This document shows, in pieces, positions 24,670-33,898 of a stretch of 64,000 bases of DNA. Source of the DNA: DASXTC01 sp036505635 (GTDB lineage Bacteria; Acidobacteriota; Polarisedimenticolia; JACPZX01; DASXTC01); the NCBI GenBank assembly GCA_036505635.1, contig DASXTC010000083.1, positions 3,062 to 67,061 on the forward strand, read 5' to 3'. Position 1 is the first letter of the stretch. Every line of letters starts with the position of its first letter. The position numbers were made by a program, and so were the translations under genes. The notes beneath the pieces were generated by a model. That model made no database searches, was not told the DNA's origin, and saw only the letters and a program-made list of their open reading frames with translations.

Positions 24670-26192
24670 GAACCGGCCTGCTTTCCGTTGCCAAGCGCCG
24701 CGAGAAGGCGTTGGAGACGCCGCCGCTCCCCCGACGCCGTCCCGTTCGGCTGGTCTGCGGGGCTCAGCGCGAGCGCGGCGTTGAGCGCATCGACCGCCTT
24801 GCCCTTGTCTCCGCTCAGAACATAGAGATTGCCCAGATAGGCCAGCGGCCTGGGGTCGCCGGGCTTCAGCCGGCTCGCCTCGCGCAGTGCCGTCTCCGCC
24901 CCTGCGGAGTCGCCGACCTCCATTTTCGCCAGACCCAGGTTGATGAAGACCGCGGCGTCCGTGGGGGTGGCCCTGGCGAGAGCCTCGAAGGCCTCGGCAG
25001 CCTCCTGATCCATCCGGGCGCGCAGCGCGCTGTAGCCAAGCCTCGCCAGCAGAGCGGGGTCTGATGTCTCGCCGGGCGCGCACTGCTTCAGCAAAGCGAC
25101 GGCGGCGGCGTGATCTCCCTGCTGCGCCTCTATGTCGGCCAGAGCCGACAACGCCGCGGCATCGCCGGGCGAGGCTTTGAGTCTCGCCTCGAGCTCCCCC
25201 GTCCGGGCAGCCTCGCGCGTGATCGCTTCTCTCACCTCGTTCAGCTTCGCCTTCATCGCCGGCTCGTCCACGTCCCGGCCGAGGCCCTCATCGAGCACCT
25301 TCACCGCGGCGTCGAGATCTCCGCGCCGCCGGAGCAGACCCGCCCTGGCCTGATATCCTTCGAGATAGTCGGGATCCAGCGCCAGCGCGTGATCGAACTC
25401 GCGCTCCGCCTGTATCAGATTGTCGACGCTCAGGAAGATGCCGCCAATCGTGACGGGATGCCAGGGATTGCCGCGCTCGAGCGTCTCAGCCTGCCGCAGG
25501 GCGGCAATCGCCTCGTTGCCGAGCCGCAGCCGGGCGTAGGCCACGCCGAGGCGGTTGTAGGCCGATGCGAAATCGGGCCGCACCCGGATGGCTTTCAGAA
25601 AAAGCTCGATGGCCTCGTCGAACCTCTCGTCACGCAGCAGAAGGTCCCCCAGGTTGAGGGATGCGTCGGGGAAGCCGGGGTTGAGCTCGATCGCCTTTCT
25701 GTAGTGTTCTATCGCCTTCTCCTCGTCGCCCGCGGCCTCGGCCGCGCGTCCAAGGCCGTCGTGGGCCGGCGCGTAGTCGGCCTGGAGCGCCAGCGCCCTG
25801 TGATACTCGGCCAGCGCCTCGGCGGGATCCCCCTTTTTCAGATAGCAGTCGGCGAGCGCGACGTGAGCCTGGAGGTTGACCGGGTCCAGCTCGATGGCCG
25901 TCTGCAGAGGCTCCAGCGCGGCCATGTACTGCCGGTCGGCCTTGAGCGCGAGACCCAGGTAGTAGTAGGCCCGGAAGGAATTCAGCGCCGTGTCTGCGGC
26001 CTCCCGCAGGAGGGCGATGGCGTCCTTCTGCCGGCCTTCCTTGTGCGCCTGGACTCCGTCGTTGAGGAGGCGGAAGACACGCGCGCGGACCTCCTGGGAG
26101 CGGGAGATCGCGGAGGTGTCGCGCACCGCCGCGCCGGCCGCCGGCACCGGCAAGAGACACAAACAAAGGAGAAACGCGGCGGATCGCTTCAC
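24666..26192 (-). CDS. Secreted TPR-repeat protein
   Basis: I chose the GTG at 26192 because a signal peptide (KRSAAFLLCLCLL) follows directly; 508 residues. About ten TPR repeats fill it (e.g. AYYYLGLALKADRQYMAALE, ALAEYHRALALQADYAPAH, AIEHYRKAIELNPGFPDA). It is a scaffold type of protein acting outside the cytoplasm. No ribosome site precedes the GTG, and a TATAGT lies eight bases upstream, so the message may be leaderless. It is translationally coupled to the VWFA gene. Confidence 0.85.
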   Translation of the reverse strand: MKRSAAFLLCLCLLPVPAAGAAVRDTSAISRSQEVRARVFRLLNDGVQAHKEGRQKDAIALLREAADTALNSFRAYYYLGLALKADRQYMAALEPLQTAIELDPVNLQAHVALADCYLKKGDPAEALAEYHRALALQADYAPAHDGLGRAAEAAGDEEKAIEHYRKAIELNPGFPDASLNLGDLLLRDERFDEAIELFLKAIRVRPDFASAYNRLGVAYARLRLGNEAIAALRQAETLERGNPWHPVTIGGIFLSVDNLIQAEREFDHALALDPDYLEGYQARAGLLRRRGDLDAAVKVLDEGLGRDVDEPAMKAKLNEVREAITREAARTGELEARLKASPGDAAALSALADIEAQQGDHAAAVALLKQCAPGETSDPALLARLGYSALRARMDQEAAEAFEALARATPTDAAVFINLGLAKMEVGDSAGAETALREASRLKPGDPRPLAYLGNLYVLSGDKGKAVDALNAALALSPADQPNGTASGERRRLQRLLAALGNGKQAGS

Positions 26193-26199
26193 AGCCGCG

Positions 26200-26205
26200 A
26201 CTATA
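26200..26205 (-). promoter_or_regulatory. -10 box of the TPR gene, possible leaderless start
   Basis: TATAGT on the minus strand, seven bases before the GTG at 26192. No consensus -35 is evident. A start site at the usual distance would fall on the start codon. Confidence 0.4.
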
Positions 26206-26253
26206 GCACAGCGGATCCGCGGGCCCGCGAGCGCCGCCCGCGCGCCCCTCACG

Positions 26254-26964
26254 TCACCGCGGAGGCGACGCGTTCTCGACCATGAAGGGATACCGGTGCT
26301 CTCTTCGGCCCCCTGGCGCGGGCGACTCGATGAGGAGGATCTCGTACAACCCGGGCCGGCGCAGGCTCTCGGCTCCGATGGCGTAGGTGAAGCGGCCGTT
26401 CTCTCCCGAGGCGCCGATCTGATCGTGACGGGCCAGCGTGCGCCCGTCCGGTCCGAGCAACTCGACACTGCGGCGCCCGCCACTGGCTCCCGGCGCCTGA
26501 AAGGAGATGACCACCGATTCGGCTCCCGCCGGCAGCCCGAGCAGCGGGGGCTCCTCCCGGGCGTGCTCCGGGCCAGCCCCCAGGTCGATGACGAAGCATT
26601 GGTGGATGAGACCCGGCGCCGCGGCGTGCGGTCCAGGCAGCCCCAGGTAGAGCCAGTAGAGCCCCAGCAGCGCCGGAACGGCCAGCACGGCCGAGATCGC
26701 GTGAGCGAACCGAAGTCGACGGGCCGGCGCCGGAAGGGGCACGGGCGCCGGGGACAGGGCGGGTGGAGCCGGCGACCCGGTCGGGTCGCTGCTGTGTGCC
26801 GAGCGTGTCAGCTCGTCCAACTCCGAGGAGCAGACATCGCACGTTTCGACGTGCGCCCTGACCCGGCTCTCCTCATCATGGGACAGCGAGCCATTGAGGT
26901 ACCATGGAAGCAGCGCGTTGGCCGCGTTGCGGCATACGGGCTCATTCACGGCGCAAGCCTCCAT
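26254..26964 (-). CDS. Zinc-finger anti-sigma factor
   Basis: A 236-residue protein. The N-terminus has the zf-HC2 anti-sigma motif H38-x3-C42-x2-C45 (AHVETCDVCSSEL) after NALLPWYLNGSLS. A proline-rich linker (about 62-83) leads to a membrane helix (about 87-110). The C-terminal 120 residues are outside and have no recognised domain. It would hold a sigma factor at the membrane. An ECF sigma gene lies 670 bases away on the other strand and may be its partner, though they are not in one operon. Confidence 0.85.
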   Translation of the reverse strand: MEACAVNEPVCRNAANALLPWYLNGSLSHDEESRVRAHVETCDVCSSELDELTRSAHSSDPTGSPAPPALSPAPVPLPAPARRLRFAHAISAVLAVPALLGLYWLYLGLPGPHAAAPGLIHQCFVIDLGAGPEHAREEPPLLGLPAGAESVVISFQAPGASGGRRSVELLGPDGRTLARHDQIGASGENGRFTYAIGAESLRRPGLYEILLIESPAPGGRREHRYPFMVENASPPR

Positions 26965-27170
26965 TGTGAGCAGCCAAAGCGTATCACAGGCGGGGGAATC
27001 ACCCCCAGTTGCGCACGGACGCCGGCGCCGCGCCTCTTCCGGTTCCCGCTGAAAACAGGCCGGTTAACCCGGGATCCAGCACCAGGTTGTAGAGTGCCTC
27101 TTCTCCTGTTAACCCGCCGGCCCGTCCGCGCGTTACTACCATCGAACCGTCCCTTCTCATGGAGAGGCCA

Positions 27171-27635
27171 ATGACCGAAGAAGTAACCATCATGTTCACG
27201 TTGATCGCCATGTTCAGCGCCATCGGATGGGTGGTGTGGACTCTCGCGAGCGCGACCAAGAGCCGGCACATGGTCAGGGCCATGACGGAGTTCCACAACA
27301 GGCTGCTCGACAAGATTGGCTCGGCGAAGGACTTCTCCGACTTCCTGCAGTCGGAGGGAGGGGAACGCTTTCTCAAGTCGGTCTCGCTCGACAAGGTCAA
27401 TCCCAACGAGAGGATACTCAGCGCCATACAGACGGGGCTCGTGCTGGCGTTTCTCGGTATCGGCCTTCTGTTTCTCGGATGGGAGTTCGAGTTCGATCAG
27501 CACGCCTTCACGGTCATGGGGACCGTCGCGCTGGCCGTGGGTGGAGGCTTTCTGGTATCGTCCATCATCTCACACCGGCTCTCGAAAGCCTGGGGCCTTC
27601 TCAACGGGCGTGAAGCGAAGCCATCGGATAGATGA
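27171..27635 (+). CDS. Membrane protein of unknown function
   Basis: I prefer the ATG at 27171 because GGAGAGG lies just before it; a start at 27159 would add four residues. The 154-residue protein has a helix at the N-terminus (IMFTLIAMFSAIGWVVWTL) and two near 87-108 and 114-133. The part between is soluble and charged. It overlaps the ECF sigma gene by four bases (ATGA), so it may sense or control sigma activity, an inference from context. Confidence 0.65.
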   Translation: MTEEVTIMFTLIAMFSAIGWVVWTLASATKSRHMVRAMTEFHNRLLDKIGSAKDFSDFLQSEGGERFLKSVSLDKVNPNERILSAIQTGLVLAFLGIGLLFLGWEFEFDQHAFTVMGTVALAVGGGFLVSSIISHRLSKAWGLLNGREAKPSDR

Positions 27636-28228
27636 CGCGCGACGAGACCTACCCTGGAGGGTTCACCCTGAGCCGGCTGCTCGGAGCCGAAGGGGAGAAG
27701 CCGGCGTCTCCTCCAATGGATGAGGAGACCTTCAGGGAATTCTACGACAGGACATCCCGGCGTCTCTGGACCTATCTCCGTCGTCTGTCGGGACAGGGCC
27801 AGGTGGCCGACGATCTCCTTCAGGATACGTATTGTCGATTCCTGCAGGCGTCGTTCAAAGGCGCCGGCGAACCGCAGACGATGGGCTATCTTTACCGCAT
27901 CGCGACCAACCTGGTGCTCGATCACAGGCGCCGTGCCCGGCGCGAGACCCGGTGGTCGGCGCAGCCCTCGCGGGACATCGACCCGCGCAAGGGAGCCGAG
28001 GCCCGGCTCGAGATGGAGCGGGCGCTCGACTGCCTGCGCCCTCGAGAACGCTCGCTGCTGTGGCTCGCGCACGTGCAGGGGCTCGACCACGCCGAGATTG
28101 CGAGCCAGCTCGGTCTGAGGGAGTCCAGCGTGCGGGTGGCGCTCTTCCGTGCCCGCAGGAAGCTGGCCGGGATCCTCAGACGCAGGGGGCTGGCAGGAGC
28201 CCATGGCATCCACGAGGTGAGACGATGA
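27632..28228 (+). CDS. ECF-type RNA polymerase sigma factor
   Basis: A 198-residue sigma factor. Region 2 spans about 34-105 (FYDRTSRRLWTYLRRL, DDLLQDTYCRFLQ, YLYRIATNLVLDHRRR) and region 4 about 136-182 (LRPRERSLLWLAHVQGLDHAEIA, SSVRVALFRARRKL). It lacks regions 1 and 3. It overlaps the genes on both sides by four bases, so it lies in a three-gene unit with two membrane proteins. The zinc-finger anti-sigma encoded at 26254-26964 is a possible regulator. Confidence 0.92.
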   Translation: MTRDETYPGGFTLSRLLGAEGEKPASPPMDEETFREFYDRTSRRLWTYLRRLSGQGQVADDLLQDTYCRFLQASFKGAGEPQTMGYLYRIATNLVLDHRRRARRETRWSAQPSRDIDPRKGAEARLEMERALDCLRPRERSLLWLAHVQGLDHAEIASQLGLRESSVRVALFRARRKLAGILRRRGLAGAHGIHEVRR

Positions 28229-28581
28229 AGCAGGAGAGGAGCCCTTCCCGCGCGCGGGAGGATGAGGCGATCGTCGCGGCCTTCATGCGCGCGATGGCCG
28301 AGCCCGAGGGAGATGAGCCTCGGCTGCCGTCGCCCGGGCAGATCTGGTGGAGGGCGCAGCTCCTGCGGCGGCGGGACGCAGCCGAGAGGGCGATGCGGCC
28401 CCTCTCGATCACCGAAAAGGTCGGACCTGCGTTGGTGGCCCTGGGCGCCGCGGTGGGGCTCTCGTGGATCGGGGTGTCGCTCGCCTGGACGCCTCTCGTG
28501 CAAGGGTTCATTCTCGCCGCGGCGGGCGCGTCCGCGGTCGCGATGGCGCTGGCGCTCCGATCGCTCGTGGCGCGGAACTGA
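28225..28581 (+). CDS. Small membrane protein downstream of the sigma factor
   Basis: A 118-residue protein whose ATG overlaps the stop of the sigma gene. The first half is charged (DEAIVAAFMRAMAEPEGD, LPSPGQIWWRAQLLRRR); the second has two hydrophobic helices (about 68-88 and 92-112). The position after an ECF sigma gene and the small N-terminal domain fit a regulator, but it has no zinc-finger motif. The function is unknown. Confidence 0.65.
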   Translation: MKQERSPSRAREDEAIVAAFMRAMAEPEGDEPRLPSPGQIWWRAQLLRRRDAAERAMRPLSITEKVGPALVALGAAVGLSWIGVSLAWTPLVQGFILAAAGASAVAMALALRSLVARN

Positions 28582-28604
28582 GCTTCCCGAAGTCCGGCTC
28601 CGGG

Positions 28605-28610
28605 TATAAT
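28605..28610 (+). promoter_or_regulatory. -10 box of the M48 protease gene, possible leaderless start
   Basis: A perfect TATAAT ends six bases before the ATG at 28617, so a normal start site would coincide with the start codon. The -35 region is weak. Confidence 0.45.
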
Positions 28611-28616
28611 GCGAGG

Positions 28617-29897
28617 ATGTCGCCTGACCGCCTTCGGCCTCGCGCGCCGATCCTCGGTGCCATCCTGCTGGCCGCGGCCCTCTCCCCCGCGGCAGCCGTC
28701 TCCCCTCCCGAGAATCCCCAGGTCTCCGGCCTGGTCGCGGGCTCCGATCTCACGTCACCCGAGGCGCTGGGGTGGACCTCCGAGCAGGCCGCCACGGCGC
28801 GCCGGTACTCGAGAGGCTCGTGGACGCTCGGGTTCGTCGACCCGCTTTGGACGATAGCGAGTCTTGCGCTCCTGGCGTTGTCCGGGTTCGCCGGGCGGAT
28901 CGAACGGGAGATACGGTCTCTGGTCGGGCGGAATCTGGCCAGCGACGCCCTCTTCGTGGTGGCGTTCGTCCTCTGCCTGGCGGCTCTGAACTTCCCTCTC
29001 GAGCTCTATCGTTTCTACCGGGAGCATCATTACGGGTTCGCCACGCAGGGCCTCGCTCCCTGGTTCGGCGACGAGCTCAAGGGACTGATGATCGCCTGCG
29101 TCTTCGCGCTGATCTTCTTCCTCCCCGTGTGGGCGGCGATCCGGCGGTGGCCCCGGACCTGGTGGATTCTCGGCTCGGCGATCGGCGTGGCGCTGGCGAT
29201 TCTAGCCCTGGCGGTGGCGCCCGTCTTCATCTCACCGCTGTTCAACACCTTCACGCCGCTCAAGGACGAGCCGCTCAAGGAGAGGATCCTCTCCATGGCC
29301 CACCGCGAAGGGATCCCCGCCGAGAACGTCTACGAGGTGGATGCCTCGCGCCAATCGCGTCACGACAACGCCTACGTGGTGGGGCTGCTGGGCACGCAGC
29401 GCATCGTCCTCTATGACACGCTGCTGGCCGCCTACACGCCGGAGGAGATCGAGTTCGTCATGGGACACGAGATGGGCCATTACGTTCTCAATCATGTCTG
29501 GGCGGGGGTGGGCTTCTTTTCGGCCATGATCGTGCTCGGGTTCTTCCTCGTGCACCGCGCCCTGGATCGCACGGTGGACGCGATGAAGGCTCGGCTCGGC
29601 TTCAGCTCGGCTGGTTCGATCGCCTCCGTGCCGTTGCTGTTGCTGTTCCTGTCGGCCTACCTGTTCGTCATGCAGCCTGCCGAGAGCGGATTCTCGCGCC
29701 ACATCGAGCACCAGTCCGATGTCTTCGCGCTGAACGCATTGGGGGGTGCGGAGCCGGCCCGGCGCGCCGGTGTGTCCGCTTTCCAGAAGATGGCCGCCCG
29801 CAATCTCTCGGACCCCAACCCGCCGGCGCTGATCGAGTGGTGGCTCTACTCGCATCCCAGCAGCGGCAAGCGCATCAGGTTCTGCGCGGGGGAGTGA
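28617..29897 (+). CDS. M48-family membrane zinc endopeptidase (STE24/CAAX-protease-like)
   Basis: A 426-residue protein with an N-terminal signal-like helix and several further helices. The zinc site is HEMGH, and the third ligand region is HQSDVFAL (EHQSD). QSRHDNAYVVGLLGTQRIVLYDTLL is the M48A pattern. It cleaves membrane or misfolded proteins; the bacterial substrate is not known. It starts right after the sigma-factor unit with its own -10 box. Confidence 0.88.
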   Translation: MSPDRLRPRAPILGAILLAAALSPAAAVSPPENPQVSGLVAGSDLTSPEALGWTSEQAATARRYSRGSWTLGFVDPLWTIASLALLALSGFAGRIEREIRSLVGRNLASDALFVVAFVLCLAALNFPLELYRFYREHHYGFATQGLAPWFGDELKGLMIACVFALIFFLPVWAAIRRWPRTWWILGSAIGVALAILALAVAPVFISPLFNTFTPLKDEPLKERILSMAHREGIPAENVYEVDASRQSRHDNAYVVGLLGTQRIVLYDTLLAAYTPEEIEFVMGHEMGHYVLNHVWAGVGFFSAMIVLGFFLVHRALDRTVDAMKARLGFSSAGSIASVPLLLLFLSAYLFVMQPAESGFSRHIEHQSDVFALNALGGAEPARRAGVSAFQKMAARNLSDPNPPALIEWWLYSHPSSGKRIRFCAGE

Positions 29898-29943
29898 GAC
29901 GTTCCGCCTCTTATGAGGCAGCCGCCCCGCGCCCCTGTCCGGG

Positions 29944-30198
29944 TCAAAGGGGGCGGCGGCGCGCGCTTCGAGACTTGGACACACTTCGCCGTGCCAGCCT
30001 GAGCAACAGGCGGAGGGCCTCGTTGACTGACCTGGATGAAGGGAATGCCTCGGCGACGTCCGGATCCAAATGGATCACGATCGTATCGGCGGTCGCCCGT
30101 GAGTAGTACTTGCCGCGGACGGGATTCTTCAGGCGCGCGAGATCGTACTCCTCTCGAAGCTCGTCCGCTCTCCTAGAACTCGCTTTCCTGATAGGCAC
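29944..30198 (-). CDS. brnA: BrnA-like ribbon-helix-helix antitoxin
   Basis: An 84-residue protein. The centre (about 38-70) has the RHH pattern: DTIVIHLDPDVAEAF followed by SVNEALRLLLRLA. The C-terminus is basic. It overlaps the toxin gene by 26 bases, the usual brnT-brnA order. It should neutralise BrnT and repress the operon. Confidence 0.8.
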   Translation of the reverse strand: MPIRKASSRRADELREEYDLARLKNPVRGKYYSRATADTIVIHLDPDVAEAFPSSRSVNEALRLLLRLARRSVSKSRSARRRPL

Positions 30199-30451
30199 GC
30201 GCCTCCTTTCTGGTCGCCCGTCTCGCGCTGATCATCCGGATCCGCTCGCCCCGCTCGGCGTGTGCGATGAAAAGGATCCTGCGTGACGCCGAGAGGCCGA
30301 TAGTAATGGAGCGGTGTTCCCCAGGCGAGTGGTCCGGATCGTCGAAGGTCACAGCGAAAGGGTCCATGAAAACCGTGAGTGCTTCATCAAAGGAGATTCG
30401 GTGCTTCCGGATGTTGTGATCCGCTTTGCGCGGATCCCACTCGAAAACCAC
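30173..30451 (-). CDS. brnT: BrnT-family toxin
   Basis: A 92-residue DUF497 protein starting at GTG. Motifs are FEWDPRKADHNIRKHRISFDEA, then EHRSITIGLS and ERIRMISARRATRKEARAYQ. BrnT toxins are RelE-like ribonucleases that stop growth. It pairs with the RHH antitoxin gene just downstream. The pair is near a trypsin-like protease gene 18 bases upstream. Confidence 0.88.
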   Translation of the reverse strand: MVFEWDPRKADHNIRKHRISFDEALTVFMDPFAVTFDDPDHSPGEHRSITIGLSASRRILFIAHAERGERIRMISARRATRKEARAYQESEF

Positions 30452-30468
30452 GGACCCATTCTAGCCGA

Positions 30469-31347
30469 TCACGTACGCTCCCGCCCTGGGCACGCCGCAT
30501 GGACAGGCCTCCAGCGTTCCGCCGGTCGCTCGGAGATGGTCGTGCGGCCCGCGACGCGATCCAGGTGACGTCTTTTGCCGAACTCCTCCAACGTCAGCCT
30601 CTCCATCGCCTCCAACAGCTCGCCCACGTGGCACGTGCGGATGGCAAAGCTAAACCTGTCGAGGCGTTCTCTGCCGACCTGGAAGGTCATGACTCCAACA
30701 GCCGCTCCGGTCTCGTCCAGCAGGGGACCTCCCGAGCTGCCGGCTCCGATGAGCGCTGTCGTCTGGACGAGCTTCGTGCCATTCGGATCCAGACGCACGC
30801 AGCTCACGATCCCCTCGGAGACCCTGAAACAAAGGCGATGTGGATGTCCGATAGCGACAACCCGTCCGCCCGTCGTCGGATCGGGGTCGAACCGTACGGG
30901 GAGACAGGGGAGATCCCATGCGGCGACATCCAGGAGGACGAGGTCCCTCTCCGGATCGTAGGCCCGGACGGTGGCTTGGTTGAAGGTTCTCCCGTTGTAA
31001 AGGCCGATCCGGACCCACGAGGCACCCTCGAGGAGATGCACGCTGGTCAGGATCAGGCCCGCCGGATCGATCACGAATCCGGCGCCAAGGCGTTCATTGC
31101 CTGTGCTGCCGGCGGTGATGATGACGACTGCCGGCAGGCTCCTCTGCGCGACTCTCTCGATGGACCGCTCGTACGCTTCCGTTCCCAACCCCCCCGGGTA
31201 GGCCCCGATGATGCCGGCGCGAACCCGCTCGGCACGCTGGCACGTGGTGGCCGGGGACTCCCCGCGGAGCGAGATCTGGTATTCGACCTCGGGTCGGACA
31301 GGGTCCCCTACCAGTGCGGCTTCCCCTTTGTCCAGGATGATTTTCAT
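30469..31347 (-). CDS. Trypsin-like (S1C-like) serine protease without signal peptide
   Basis: The ATG at 31347 has GGAGG upstream and gives 292 residues. The protease fold is visible: histidine in ILTSVHLLEG, aspartate in DLVLLDV, serine in GAGSSGGPLL. No PDZ domain follows, unlike HtrA/DegP, and no signal peptide or membrane helix is evident. The first 50 residues have no recognised domain. It may act in the cytoplasm or be exported by other means. It precedes the BrnT/BrnA pair on the same strand. Confidence 0.78.
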   Translation of the reverse strand: MKIILDKGEAALVGDPVRPEVEYQISLRGESPATTCQRAERVRAGIIGAYPGGLGTEAYERSIERVAQRSLPAVVIITAGSTGNERLGAGFVIDPAGLILTSVHLLEGASWVRIGLYNGRTFNQATVRAYDPERDLVLLDVAAWDLPCLPVRFDPDPTTGGRVVAIGHPHRLCFRVSEGIVSCVRLDPNGTKLVQTTALIGAGSSGGPLLDETGAAVGVMTFQVGRERLDRFSFAIRTCHVGELLEAMERLTLEEFGKRRHLDRVAGRTTISERPAERWRPVHAACPGRERT

Positions 31348-31566
31348 CGTCCGGTCCTCCGGAGCGACCCGCGGCCTGGCTCCATCGCCGGCTGCCGCGA
31401 CGCCCACACTCCCGGGATCTCGCGGGCCCGGGTTGCGCCGCGAGGGAACCCCAGGCGCACGTGCGACCGGTTCGTCGGCACGTAAGATACTGGTAGATTT
31501 GGTCTTGGGTGCGGGATCGAGGGCCGGAGGGGCCGCGTCGGTCCACGGCAGTGCGTTCAGGTGGGC

Positions 31567-32940
31567 TTAGGCCTTTCCCTCTCCGATCTCCGCTTCGATC
31601 ATCCGCGCCAGCCTCCGCGCCAGCGTCTCGACCTGGGCGGCGTCGGTCCCCTCGATCATGACGCGGGCGAGCGGCTCCGTGCCCGAGTAGCGCAGCACCA
31701 GGCGTCCCGCGTCGCCCAGCTCCGCGCGCACTCGCGCCGCCTCCGCCCCGATCTCCGGGTGCGCCTCCATGTCGGGGCGCGAGGAGACCTTCACGTTCAG
31801 GAGGATCTGCGGGAAGGCCGTGACGCGCGACAGCCACCCGGCGACCGTCTCATCCGTGGCGCGCAGGATCTCCACCAGCCTCAGCGCCGTCAGGATCCCG
31901 TCGCCCGTGGTGGCCCGATCCGTGAAGATGATGTGCCCCGACTGCTCGCCCCCGAGCACCGCGCCCGCGCGCACCATCTCCTCCAGGACGTACTTGTCGC
32001 CGACCCGCGTGCGGACCAGCTGGATTCCGATCTCGGCGAGGCTGCGCTCGAGCCACAGATTGCTCATCACGGTGGCGACCACGAGGTCGCCCGGCAGGCG
32101 GCCCTGTTTCCTCAGCCAGCTCGCGGCCTGGTAGATGAGGAGGTCGCCGTCCGCCAGGCGCCCGTCGGCCGAGACGAAAAGGCACCGGTCGGCGTCTCCG
32201 TCGAACGCAACGCCCAGATCGGCTCCGGAGCCCTTCACCCTCGCAGCCAGCCCGTCGGGATGAAGCGAGCCGCAGCCACTGTTGATGTTGCGCCCGTCGG
32301 GGGTGCAATAGACCGCCTCCACCTCGGCGCCCAGCTCGCGGAAGATGCGGGGCGCGATCTCGCTGGACGCTCCGTTGGCGCAGTCGATGACCATCCTCAG
32401 CCCGCCCATCCGCGTCCCCACCGGCACCGACTCGCGCAGGAAAGCCACGTAGCGATCCACCAGATCGACGGGGGAGACCGGCGCCGGCGCCGGCGAGTAC
32501 TCGGCCTCGGGCAGGGATCCTCCCCCGTCCAGCACCATCGCCTCGATGGCCGCCTCCTCGTGGTCGGGCAGCTTGTATCCGGTCGAGGAAAAGACCTTGA
32601 TGCCGTTGTCGCGGTATGGATTGTGCGAGGCCGAGATCATGACGCCCGCGGCGAAGCCCGCCGTGCGAGCCAGGTACGCGACGCCGGGAGTGGGAATCAC
32701 GCCCGCCCCCACGCACTGCGCCCCGGCGCGTCCCGCCCCCGACGCGATCGAGCGTTCGATCCAGTCGCCCGACTCGCGCGTGTCGCGCCCGATCAGTATG
32801 CGCGGCGCCCTCCCGGACCCGGGCGACTCGGCCGCCAGCGTCCTCGCCAGCGCCGCGCCCACGCGCGTCACCGTCGGCGGGTCGAGCGGAAAGACGCCGG
32901 CCGCCCCTCGAATGCCATCGGTCCCGAAGAGCCTCTTCAT
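31567..32940 (-). CDS. glmM: Phosphoglucosamine mutase
   Basis: A 457-residue enzyme that converts glucosamine-6-phosphate to glucosamine-1-phosphate for UDP-GlcNAc. It begins KRLFGTDGIRG; the catalytic serine is in MISASHNP, the metal site in AFDGDADRC, and GGEQSGHI and RYSGTEPLARVM are also present. It is last in the cdaA-cdaR-glmM group. glmS and glmU are 20 kb away in this window. Confidence 0.97.
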   Translation of the reverse strand: MKRLFGTDGIRGAAGVFPLDPPTVTRVGAALARTLAAESPGSGRAPRILIGRDTRESGDWIERSIASGAGRAGAQCVGAGVIPTPGVAYLARTAGFAAGVMISASHNPYRDNGIKVFSSTGYKLPDHEEAAIEAMVLDGGGSLPEAEYSPAPAPVSPVDLVDRYVAFLRESVPVGTRMGGLRMVIDCANGASSEIAPRIFRELGAEVEAVYCTPDGRNINSGCGSLHPDGLAARVKGSGADLGVAFDGDADRCLFVSADGRLADGDLLIYQAASWLRKQGRLPGDLVVATVMSNLWLERSLAEIGIQLVRTRVGDKYVLEEMVRAGAVLGGEQSGHIIFTDRATTGDGILTALRLVEILRATDETVAGWLSRVTAFPQILLNVKVSSRPDMEAHPEIGAEAARVRAELGDAGRLVLRYSGTEPLARVMIEGTDAAQVETLARRLARMIEAEIGEGKA

Positions 32941-32950
32941 CGAGATGCCG

Positions 32951-33898
32951 TCACCGTTCGATCCTCACGTTGATCGTCTCTTCGCTCACCGAGTACACCG
33001 CCACCTGCGTGCCCAGCTCGGCCGGCTCGATCACGATCCTCGGCTTGACCGAGTAGGGCTGCTCGCGAGGGTTCATCCCCTCCAGGTCCAGCAGGGCCCG
33101 GATGTTGGCCGGCCCCAGCCCGTCGAGCACCTGTCTCGTGGCCTTCAGCACGACCGTCAGGGTCTCCGGCTGGAACCGCGCATGATACCCGACGCCCGCG
33201 GCGAAGTTCGGCGTCAGCGGGACCCCCTCGAAGGCCCGGGTGGCGCGCTCGGGCCGGATGCTGATCTTCAGCACTGACCCTCCCTCTCCCGCGATCCTCG
33301 CGCCGCCGCGATCGGGAGCCAGGCTCACGGTCGTCTCGAACGATTCGGTGCGTCCCCTTATGTCCACTTCGTCGGTCACCGCCTCGCGCACCTGCAAGAC
33401 GACCCCTTCGGGGCCCTCGACCTTCACCTTGTCGGGCACCAGCGTGTACCCGTCGTACTCGTAGCCCGCCGCGGCGCGCCCCTTGATGCGCGCCACCACG
33501 GGGACCTCCCGCGCGATACGGCGTTCCAGCCTCAGCAGGACGACCCCCGGATCCACCTGGAGCACCTCGACACCCATGGGCGCGCGCACGTCGGCGGTCG
33601 TCAACGGCGCCTCCGTCTCGCCCGGCTTCGCCCCGTCGAGCCTGATCCGGGCGTGGAACCTCTCGGGGGTGAGCGTCCTGAGCACCGAGTCAGGGGCCCG
33701 CACGCGCACCGCGACGCTGTCGGGAGTCTCCCCGGCGACCGCGAGCTCGGGGGGCACCCCCTCGACCTCCAGCGGCACCGTGAAGACCTGGACGGGCTTC
33801 TCCTCCGCACGCACGTAGAGCCACAGGACCACCGCGAGGGCGAGTGAGGCGACCTTCAACGAAGGATCGCTGCGCAGGAAGGAAAGGACTCCCATCAT
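32951..33898 (-). CDS. cdaR: CdaR/YbbR-domain membrane-anchored protein
   Basis: A 315-residue protein with an N-terminal membrane helix (about 15-30) and three beta-rich YbbR repeats outside. The first has VQVFTVPLEVEGVPPELAV, and the later ones VPVVARIKG and VPLTPNFAAG. CdaR binds and tunes the diadenylate cyclase CdaA. It starts right after the cdaA stop and 10 bases before glmM. Confidence 0.88.
   Translation of the reverse strand: MMGVLSFLRSDPSLKVASLALAVVLWLYVRAEEKPVQVFTVPLEVEGVPPELAVAGETPDSVAVRVRAPDSVLRTLTPERFHARIRLDGAKPGETEAPLTTADVRAPMGVEVLQVDPGVVLLRLERRIAREVPVVARIKGRAAAGYEYDGYTLVPDKVKVEGPEGVVLQVREAVTDEVDIRGRTESFETTVSLAPDRGGARIAGEGGSVLKISIRPERATRAFEGVPLTPNFAAGVGYHARFQPETLTVVLKATRQVLDGLGPANIRALLDLEGMNPREQPYSVKPRIVIEPAELGTQVAVYSVSEETINVRIER

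Noticed and set aside
22921..24825. 634-codon open frame across two genes
   Set aside because: It spans the end of the secreted protein gene and the VWFA gene on the other strand; no recognised domain.
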